A model generated the notes under the pieces. It searched no databases. It was not told where the DNA came from and saw nothing but the letters and a program-made list of their open reading frames with translations. The position numbers and the translations under genes are program-made. This document shows, one piece after another, positions 24,106 to 29,195 of a DNA stretch of 29,195 bases (positions within the stretch are counted from its first letter, which is position 1; each line of letters begins with the position of its first letter). This DNA comes from Caldifarciminota bacterium UBA5631 (lineage in GTDB: Bacteria; Hydrothermota; Hydrothermia; UBA1063), in NCBI GenBank assembly GCA_002421425.1, contig DIJZ01000009.1:8558-37752 (forward strand), in the 5' to 3' direction.

Positions 24106-24115
24106 ACTTCCCTCC

Positions 24116-25468
24116 TTATTTTCCAACGCAAAAATCTTTAAAAATAGTGTTTAAGATTCTATCAGGTATCTCCCCCCATCCAAAGACTTCGTTAACGAGG
24201 TTGAAGGCTCTTTGAAGGTGAAACGAGACTATGTCGAGGGGGAGCATTCCGATCTTTTTATGTGCCTCTTCAATTTCCTTTTTTACTCCCTGCAGGAGTT
24301 GCCTTTCACGTCCTGATAAGGAAATCTCCGAAGAAGGGAGTATATACTTGCGAACTTTCTCCTTCAGGATTTTTTCAAGGGAATCGATTCCTTCTCCAGT
24401 AAGGCATGAAATTCTCACGATGGGAAAGTCTTCTATGCCTTGAAGTTCTTTTATGTTTGCTCTCTCAATCAGGTCGTTCTTATTTACTACCACGACTCGC
24501 TCCTTCTTAAGGTTGGTCCAAAGAGAGAAATCTTCCTCTTCGAGAGGATTTGAGCCATCTACAACAAATAATACAAGATGCGAGGAATCTATAATTTCCT
24601 GTGCTTTCCTAACACCTATAGATTCAATTACTTCTTCAGATTCCCTCATTCCCGCGGTGTCATATAACTTTACAGGTATTCCTTCCAGGAAGAACTCCTC
24701 ATGAATTACATCCCGCGTTGTGCCAGGAACTGGCGTCACGATAGCCCTTTCCCTTCTAACAATACTATTGAAAAGACTTGATTTCCCTACATTTGGTTTA
24801 CCTGCAATGGCCACCTGTACTCCTTCAAAGATAAGAGCGTTCCTTTCACCTTCTTCAAGGAGTTTTTCCAGTTCTGCAAGAATTTTTAATATGTTAGCGC
24901 CAAACTGCTGCATATCAAGAGGGGGAACATCCTCCTCAAATTCTACTCTGGCTTCAGTTTCTTTAAGAAGTTCGAAAACGAGGTCTCTAAGGTCTGATAG
25001 CTTCTTTGAAAGGTCTCCATGGAGTTTCGAGATGGCGAATTTCACCTGGAGCTCTGAACGTGCTTTTATCAAGTCAAGAAGCGCCTGCACCTGCAGAAGA
25101 TCCATCTTCTTATTAAGGAACGCCCTTCTCGTAAATTCCCCAGGTTCAGCAAGTTTTGCTCCATTTTTGATAAGGAGGTTGAGGACCGATTGAGGCGAGT
25201 AGATACCTCCATGGACGGTGAGCTCTACCACATCTTCACCGGTGAAGGACTTCGGAGCCTGGAAATATGAAACCACTGCCTCTTCAATAATTTCCTTTGT
25301 CTCAGGGTTTTTAATGTATGTATGGAAGAACTTTCCGTGCTCGAAGGATTTTCCTTTATCAGTTATTACTCTTGAAACAATTGTTTTTGCCTGGGGTCCA
25401 GAAACACGAATTACTGCAATTCCTCCAATTCCAGGAGGTGTTGATATTGCACAGATGGTTTCCTTCAC
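24116..25468 (-). CDS. mnmE: tRNA modification GTPase MnmE
   Basis: MnmE works with MnmG to install the 5-carboxymethylaminomethyl group on U34 of several tRNAs. From GTG 25468 the protein is 450 residues, the usual size. It has an N-terminal folate-binding domain (ICAISTPPGIGGIAVIRVSG), a helical domain, and an inserted G domain with GKPNVGKSS near residue 220, DTAGMRE and NKND. It ends with the conserved FCVGK carrying the functional cysteine. The GTG overlaps the last base of the khpB stop (TAGTG). In-frame ATG 25567 lies far inside khpB and would add 33 unconserved residues. Confidence 0.96.
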   Translation of the reverse strand: MKETICAISTPPGIGGIAVIRVSGPQAKTIVSRVITDKGKSFEHGKFFHTYIKNPETKEIIEEAVVSYFQAPKSFTGEDVVELTVHGGIYSPQSVLNLLIKNGAKLAEPGEFTRRAFLNKKMDLLQVQALLDLIKARSELQVKFAISKLHGDLSKKLSDLRDLVFELLKETEARVEFEEDVPPLDMQQFGANILKILAELEKLLEEGERNALIFEGVQVAIAGKPNVGKSSLFNSIVRRERAIVTPVPGTTRDVIHEEFFLEGIPVKLYDTAGMRESEEVIESIGVRKAQEIIDSSHLVLFVVDGSNPLEEEDFSLWTNLKKERVVVVNKNDLIERANIKELQGIEDFPIVRISCLTGEGIDSLEKILKEKVRKYILPSSEISLSGRERQLLQGVKKEIEEAHKKIGMLPLDIVSFHLQRAFNLVNEVFGWGEIPDRILNTIFKDFCVGK

Positions 25469-26070
25469 TATCTTGGTGCTATAACGAGGATTGTTTTGTT
25501 TTCTTCCCTTACTGAATAGAAGCGGATGTCTTTGATGTCTTTTAAAAAGTCTCGAAGAATTCTCCACTCTTCTTCGTTTACGGGGTCAAATCTCATTTCT
25601 TTGTGAAGTTCTTTCACTCTTGCAACAACTGCAAGGGCTTTGTTCTTCAGAACCTCTTCCTTTCTCTTCCTGAAGTTATTTATGTCTATCCGGAGGGATA
25701 GTTCAGGAATCTTTCTTCGTATAATTAGATTAAGTAGGTGTTCAATCTGATCAAGGAGTTGACCCTCTTTTCCTATGAGCCAATAAGGGTCTCTAATGTT
25801 CACGTTGACGGAATACCTTTTATCCCTCGGGATTATTTCAAGTTCATGCCTGACTTCGAGGTAACCAAAAAAATTCTTCAAAACTCCTTCAATTATTTCG
25901 ACTTCCTCGGGCTTTAAACACACCCTGATTTTTGCGGGCTTTGCTTGAATACCATCATTTAATACGATAAATCGTAATCGGTTCTTTTCGATACCCTGTT
26001 CGGTTAGTGCCTTTTCAATACATTCTTCTATAGTATTACCGATAATGTCAACAAAACGTTCATGTCCCAT
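25468..26070 (-). CDS. khpB: Jag/KhpB (SpoIIIJ-associated) RNA-binding protein
   Basis: The 200-residue protein has an N-terminal Jag-N-like region (FVDIIGNTIEECIEKALTEQG), a KH domain around LIGKEGQLLDQIEHLLNLI, and a C-terminal R3H-type region (EEEWRILRDF...TILVIAP). The R3H His of the R-xxx-H motif appears to be replaced (WRILRD), so the motif may be degenerate. KhpB forms a heterodimer with KhpA and binds RNA, affecting cell elongation in firmicutes. Its place between yidC and mnmE is the common order. The start overlaps the end of yidC by 11 bases. Confidence 0.9.
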   Translation of the reverse strand: MGHERFVDIIGNTIEECIEKALTEQGIEKNRLRFIVLNDGIQAKPAKIRVCLKPEEVEIIEGVLKNFFGYLEVRHELEIIPRDKRYSVNVNIRDPYWLIGKEGQLLDQIEHLLNLIIRRKIPELSLRIDINNFRKRKEEVLKNKALAVVARVKELHKEMRFDPVNEEEWRILRDFLKDIKDIRFYSVREENKTILVIAPR

Positions 26071-27538
26071 GGTGACCCTCCAGTCTCTTTATGAGCAAAG
26101 CCTCAAAAATTCCAAAAATGTTGAATGTCAACCAGTACAACACAATGCCTGAAGGGAGGGATATAAAGATAAATACCATCAGGAGAGGCATCATATACAT
26201 CAGCATCTTCGATTGCGCATCAGTGGCTTGTTGTTGCATTCGAGAAAGCAGAATGCTCGTAACGCCCATCAGGATGGGCAATATGTAGTAAGGGTCCTTT
26301 TCCGAAAGGTCTTTAATCCACAAAATAAAGGGTGTACCCTTCAGATTAATTGAATAACTGAGAATTTGATACAATGCAAAGAATATAGGCATCTGTATTA
26401 GCAATGTAAGACAACCTGAAAATGGGTTAACCTTGTACTTTTTGTACAGTTCCATCATCTCCTGCTGGAGTTTCTGTGGGTTATCTTTGTACAGTTTTTG
26501 CAGGGTGTCAAGTTTAGGCTTCAGTTCTTGCATTCTCTTGGAAGCGAGCACGGTATTTCTGGTGAGAGGGAAGAAAATTATTTTCATAATCAAAGCAAAA
26601 AAGACAACGACCCAACCGTAATTTGGTATAAACTTATGAAGGAATCGCATAAGAGAATAGATTGCCATCGAAAAGGGTTTTATTATAGGTGAACCAAAAT
26701 CAAAGGCTGTGGCGAGGTCGGAGTGATTTCTCTTCAGAACCGAATAGTCCAGTGGTCCGAGGTAGATCTTAATGTTACCTGAAGCATTTTTGAAACTAAC
26801 TCCGCCTGTGGAGAAGCTCACGTCGCCCTTATCTCTTGAATTAAGGATTCCCGAGAAGAAATATTTTGTCCTAATTCCAAACCAGACGACCTGATCTAAA
26901 CTGAACTCTTTTTTCTCTTTGAACTTGCCAAGGGGCATTTTTACGGTGTTTTTAAATCTTATCACATAAGAATAAATTGAACTCTCCTGCTTAATGTTTT
27001 TCTCCGTGAAGCGCATCTTACCTGAAAACTCAGTAGTAGGAATTACACCTTTATAGATAACCCCGATGAGGTACTTATCTGGATAGAAAGTAAGGACCTT
27101 TTCGACGGTTCCATCCGCTGAAAGTAAACTGATAGTGAGGGAATCGGAATCCACAATGTAGTTTTTCGAGACATTCGCAGGGAGAATATAGGTTATGCCT
27201 CTGTCCCCCCAGGCAACAGTTCCTTGTTCAAGCAGTTCTATATCTGAAAGATATCCAACTCTAGCAACTTTGTATGAAATAATACCACCTGACGAGGAGA
27301 ATGCTGCACTATAAAGCGGGGTTTTTACACATAATAGTGTATCGCAGTGAAGGGTGTCTGTAATGTTTTGAGGCACTTGTTGAACTTCTCTAATTACTGA
27401 CGTTTTTGCAGTATCTTGAGGCTGTGGGGCTGGCTTCTGCGGTGCATTTCTAAAGAACAATAATTGCCATATGATTAGTATTGCAAAAAGAAGCACCGAC
27501 ACTATTATGAAATTACCTGGTTTCATTCCATCGTCCAT
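26060..27538 (-). CDS. yidC: Membrane protein insertase YidC
   Basis: YidC inserts and folds inner-membrane proteins, alone or with SecYEG. The 492-residue protein has an N-terminal anchor (FIIVSVLLFAILIIWQLLFF), a large periplasmic beta domain (about 60-270) as in Gram-negative YidC, and the conserved C-terminal membrane core (NYGWVVVFFALIMKIIFFPL, then NPFSGCLTLLIQMPIFFALYQ). The periplasmic domain supports a two-membrane cell, in line with the outer-membrane barrels here. GAGGT sits 5 bases before the ATG. An in-frame ATG four codons later is also possible. Confidence 0.96.
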   Translation of the reverse strand: MDDGMKPGNFIIVSVLLFAILIIWQLLFFRNAPQKPAPQPQDTAKTSVIREVQQVPQNITDTLHCDTLLCVKTPLYSAAFSSSGGIISYKVARVGYLSDIELLEQGTVAWGDRGITYILPANVSKNYIVDSDSLTISLLSADGTVEKVLTFYPDKYLIGVIYKGVIPTTEFSGKMRFTEKNIKQESSIYSYVIRFKNTVKMPLGKFKEKKEFSLDQVVWFGIRTKYFFSGILNSRDKGDVSFSTGGVSFKNASGNIKIYLGPLDYSVLKRNHSDLATAFDFGSPIIKPFSMAIYSLMRFLHKFIPNYGWVVVFFALIMKIIFFPLTRNTVLASKRMQELKPKLDTLQKLYKDNPQKLQQEMMELYKKYKVNPFSGCLTLLIQMPIFFALYQILSYSINLKGTPFILWIKDLSEKDPYYILPILMGVTSILLSRMQQQATDAQSKMLMYMMPLLMVFIFISLPSGIVLYWLTFNIFGIFEALLIKRLEGHHGT

Positions 27539-27540
27539 TG

Positions 27541-27750
27541 TTACCTCACAGGGTCAAATCCCCCCTTGGATAGGGGATTACACCTTAAAACTCTCCACGT
27601 TGTTAAAATAAGTCCTCTCAAAACCCCTTTTTTTTCAAAGGCTTCGATGGCATAGTTGCTGCAGCTTGGGTAAAAGCGACAGGTACGCGGTAGATATGGA
27701 GATAGCGTTTGCTGATATAGTTTTATAAGCGCAACTGGAATTTTTCTCAG
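27541..27750 (-). CDS. yidD: Membrane protein insertion efficiency factor YidD (start codon uncertain)
   Basis: The conserved YidD sequence is complete: LRKIPVALIKLYQQTLSPYL, then CRFYPSCSNYAIEAFEKKG and RCNPLSKGGFDPV. YidD helps YidC-dependent insertion at the inner membrane. The homologous region begins where rnpA ends. No ATG, GTG or TTG lies in frame there. The first residue of a normal-length (69-aa) protein would be CTG 27750, which overlaps the rnpA stop as CTGA. The only in-frame ATG is at 28008, deep in rnpA, and would give a 155-residue protein with an N-terminus unlike YidD. I annotate the conserved span; the true start is open. Confidence 0.85.
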   Translation of the reverse strand: MRKIPVALIKLYQQTLSPYLPRTCRFYPSCSNYAIEAFEKKGVLRGLILTTWRVLRCNPLSKGGFDPVR

Positions 27751-28064
27751 TCCTGAAAGGATTCTCGCAGATCCCGAATCAACATCTCTTTCAGTTCCAG
27801 ATATTTTGATTTCAGTATTGCTTCTGTTCCGATTACTAAGTAATGTCCTGCCGGCAGTAACTCTTGGGAAGTTCTGATGATCTCCTTCAAAACCCGTTTT
27901 ACCCTGTTTTTCTGCACCTTTGTTTGAATAGATTTTGAAGCTGCAAATGCAAATTTCCTGTCTTCCGACACTTTGAAACAAACTAAATAACAATTTTTCT
28001 TTATCCATTTACCTTCCTTTATTAAAGAACTTATCTCCCTTCCTTTTAAAGTAGGCAGTTTCAA
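27747..28064 (-). CDS. rnpA: Ribonuclease P protein component
   Basis: RnpA is the protein subunit of RNase P, which trims the 5' ends of tRNAs. The 105-residue product has the family core: FAFAASKSIQTKVQKNRVKRVLKEIIR, containing the basic K-x-x-x-RNR-x-KR-type RNA-binding helix, and then GHYLVIGT. It starts at TTG 28064, overlapping the rpmH stop (TTGA). rpmH-rnpA is one of the most conserved bacterial gene pairs. Confidence 0.94.
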   Translation of the reverse strand: MKLPTLKGREISSLIKEGKWIKKNCYLVCFKVSEDRKFAFAASKSIQTKVQKNRVKRVLKEIIRTSQELLPAGHYLVIGTEAILKSKYLELKEMLIRDLRESFQD

Positions 28065-28195
28065 ACAGCGATTCTTTTCCTCCCTTTAGCCCTTCTCCTT
28101 GCGAGTACCTTTCTTCCACCAGGTGTACTTGAGCGTTTTCTGAACCCGTGAGTCTTCTTTCGATGTGTAACGGAAGGTTGGAAAGTCCTCTTCAT
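28061..28195 (-). CDS. rpmH: Large-subunit ribosomal protein L34
   Basis: This 44-residue protein is short but unmistakable: it starts MKRTFQPS and contains RKKTHGFRKR, then GGRKVLARRRAKGRK. L34 binds 23S rRNA. AAGGAGGA lies about 7 bases before ATG 28195. It heads the rpmH-rnpA-yidD-yidC-khpB-mnmE run, which in many genomes lies by dnaA and the replication origin. Here a tRNA lies upstream and no dnaA is visible, and the sequence beyond that tRNA appears to come from another genome. Confidence 0.96.
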   Translation of the reverse strand: MKRTFQPSVTHRKKTHGFRKRSSTPGGRKVLARRRAKGRKRIAV

Positions 28196-28231
28196 TTGTA
28201 TTCCTCCTTTAGATTTTCAATATACATAAAG

Positions 28232-28304
28232 TGGGCGATGGAGGATTCGAACCTCCGACCTTCGCCTTAAAAGGGCGCTGCTCTACCAGCTGAGCTATGC
28301 CCCC
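28232..28304 (-). tRNA. tRNA-Lys (anticodon TTT), apparently chimeric, acceptor stem mispaired
   Basis: The 73-base minus-strand sequence folds with a D arm (GCTC/GAGC), an anticodon loop CTTTTAA with TTT at 28271-28269, and a T arm GGAGG-TTCGAAT-CCTCC. The discriminator is A and CCA is not encoded. The acceptor halves do not match. The 5' side is GGGGGCA and the 3' side ATCGCCC, giving mismatches at pairs 4-69 (G-G), 6-67 (C-U) and 7-66 (A-A). The 3' side would need GGGCGAT. Anticodon-stem pair 27-43 is also G-A. The 5' side adjoins GC-rich DNA and the 3' side AT-richer DNA, so two tRNA genes seem joined here. Confidence 0.8.
28275..28304. other. Probable junction between two different genomes
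   Basis: Composition changes sharply across this tRNA: row 28021-28080 has 21 of 60 G or C, row 28561-28620 has 41 of 60. Codon choice in frr and pyrH ends almost always in G or C, unlike every gene to the left. The mispaired tRNA acceptor stem puts the switch inside the 5' half of the tRNA. A join by assembly error through conserved tRNA sequence is the simplest explanation. Confidence 0.7.
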
Positions 28305-28321
28305 ACGATAACGCATTCGGC

Positions 28322-28882
28322 TCAGAATTGCATCAGCTCGGTCGACTTCTTCTCGAACATCTCGTCGACCTTCCTGGTGTGCTCATCCGTCAGGTTCTGA
28401 ATCTCCTTCTTCATCGACTCCATGACATCCTCGGAGATCTCGGAGTCCTTCTCGAACTGCTCGATCTTCTTGTTGCCGTCGCGCCTGACGTTCCTGATCG
28501 CCACGCGCGCCTCCTCGGCGAGCTGCTTGGCGTGGTGCACGAGCTGCTTGCGGCGGTCCTCGCTGAGCGGCGGAATCACGAGGCGCACGACCTTGCCGTC
28601 GTTGGAGGGCTGGATCCCGAGGTCGGCCTTCTGGATCCCCTTCTCGATCGCGCCCAGGCTGCTGGGGTCGAACGGCTTCACGACGAGCAGGTTCGCCTCG
28701 GGGGCGCTGATCGCGGCGATCTGCTTGAGCGGCGTGAGCGACCCGTAGTAGTCCACGCGCACGTCCTCGACCAGCCCCGGGTTCGCGCGTCCCGTGCGCA
28801 TGCCGTGGTACTGGCTCTGCAGGAGTTCGATCCCCTTCTTCATCCGTTCCCGCGACTCCTTGACCGCGTTCTTGTAGTCCAT
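28322..28882 (-). CDS. frr: Ribosome recycling factor (GC-rich segment, likely another genome)
   Basis: Frr releases mRNA and tRNA from post-termination ribosomes with EF-G. The 186-residue length is canonical. Conserved blocks are present: GMRTGRANPGLVEDVRVDYYG, TPLKQIAAISAPEANLLVVKPFDPS, and IPPLSEDRRKQLVHHAKQLAEEARVAIRNVRRD. It follows pyrH by about 10 bases, the common pyrH-frr order. Third codon positions are nearly all G or C, in contrast with the rest of the window. The stop lies 17 bases before the tRNA 5' end. Confidence 0.96.
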   Translation of the reverse strand: MDYKNAVKESRERMKKGIELLQSQYHGMRTGRANPGLVEDVRVDYYGSLTPLKQIAAISAPEANLLVVKPFDPSSLGAIEKGIQKADLGIQPSNDGKVVRLVIPPLSEDRRKQLVHHAKQLAEEARVAIRNVRRDGNKKIEQFEKDSEISEDVMESMKKEIQNLTDEHTRKVDEMFEKKSTELMQF

Positions 28883-28892
28883 ACGCCGCTCC

Positions 28893-29195
28893 TCACTCAG
28901 TGACCAACGTTCCCACGTCTCCGCCGCGCAGCGCCGCGGCCAGATTCCCGGGCACGTGCATGTTGAACACGCGGATCGGAATCCGCCGCTCCATACACAG
29001 CGTTATAGCCGTAAGGTCCATGACTTGCAAGCGCCGCCGGAGCACCTCGCGGTAGCTCAGGCGGCTGAAGCGCTCGGCGCCCGGATCCCGGACCGGATCG
29101 GCGCTGAAGACCCCGTCGACCTTCGTCGCCTTCAGGAGCACGCCCGCACCCATCTGCGCCGCGCGCAAGGCGGCCGCCGTGTCGGTCGTGAAGAA
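28893..29195 (-). CDS. pyrH: UMP kinase, C-terminal part (5' end outside window)
   Basis: PyrH phosphorylates UMP to UDP in pyrimidine synthesis. The visible 100 residues run in frame to the window edge. They match the bacterial UMP kinase C-terminus: FFTTDTAAALRAAQMGAGVL, LKATKVDGVFSADP, the VMDLTAITLCMERRIPIRVF segment and a closing GNLAAALRGGDVGTLV. The start lies to the right of the window. Composition and codon use match frr and differ from the genes left of the tRNA. Confidence 0.94.
   Translation of the reverse strand, partial: FFTTDTAAALRAAQMGAGVLLKATKVDGVFSADPVRDPGAERFSRLSYREVLRRRLQVMDLTAITLCMERRIPIRVFNMHVPGNLAAALRGGDVGTLVTE

Noticed and set aside
24720..25193. Plus-strand open frame (157 aa) inside mnmE
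   Set aside because: It is an antisense shadow of the MnmE helical and G domains, with serine-rich low-complexity translation and no start signal.
25469..25567. ATG 25567 as the mnmE start
   Set aside because: It would overlap khpB by 100 bases and add 33 residues not seen in MnmE. GTG 25468 overlaps the khpB stop and gives the standard length.
28328..28903. Long plus-strand open frame (191 aa) across frr
   Set aside because: It is the antisense of frr in GC-rich DNA, where stop codons are rare. Its Leu/Val/Arg-rich translation resembles no protein, whereas frr on the minus strand is unmistakable.

Overview
Most of this window (about 1-28,275) looks like one low-to-moderate-GC bacterial genome packed with housekeeping genes in short co-directional operons. 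Several protein types point to a poorly cultivated lineage near the Fibrobacteres-Chlorobi-Bacteroidetes side of the tree, for example a WOR-3/Stahlbacteria-like candidate phylum. These are two tandem GWxTD-type proteins, a PorV/PorQ-like outer-membrane barrel, an OmpA-family barrel protein, and a gingipain-like (C25) protease with an apparent type IX secretion (T9SS) sorting domain. The taxon is an inference from gene content, not a database match.

Layout. 1-3317 (+): the end of a YceD/DUF177 protein, two GWxTD proteins, YraN and a DUF1232 protein. 3287-3811 (-): a small membrane-anchored, LemA-like protein. 3928-5666 (+): a PorV-like barrel and a patatin-like lipase. 5674-6183 (-): a DUF6512-like membrane protein. 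6335-14911 (+): a long operon of tpiA, secG, rplU, the 1232-aa secreted protease, prfA, prmC, a TPR protein and a PgeF/YfiH protein. 14908-15420 (-): a Nudix hydrolase. 15517-17289 (+): the OmpA-family protein. 17360-21873 (+): pyk, a slipin, a ComM/YifB ATPase and a VanZ-PgpA fusion. 21850-23513 (-): a TIM-barrel-like protein and a UPF0173 metallo-hydrolase. 23581-28195 (-): the classic rpmH-rnpA-yidD-yidC-khpB-mnmE cluster plus a flavin reductase-like gene.

The last ~900 bases do not belong with the rest. The frr and partial pyrH genes there are strongly GC-rich, and the switch falls inside a tRNA-Lys gene. The two sides of that tRNA's acceptor stem do not pair with each other (3 of 7 mismatches). 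The simplest reading is a chimeric join of two genomes through a conserved tRNA segment, so linkage of pyrH/frr to the rest should not be trusted.

A second pattern is regulatory. Six transcription units begin with a -10 hexamer only 6-11 nt before the ATG and have no Shine-Dalgarno sequence. Three of these have TTGACT exactly 17 bp upstream of the -10. This predicts leaderless or near-leaderless mRNAs at operon starts, whereas most operon-internal genes carry SD sequences or overlap their neighbours. No CRISPR array, insertion sequence, phage gene or rRNA was seen, and no gene-free stretch exceeds 300 bases.
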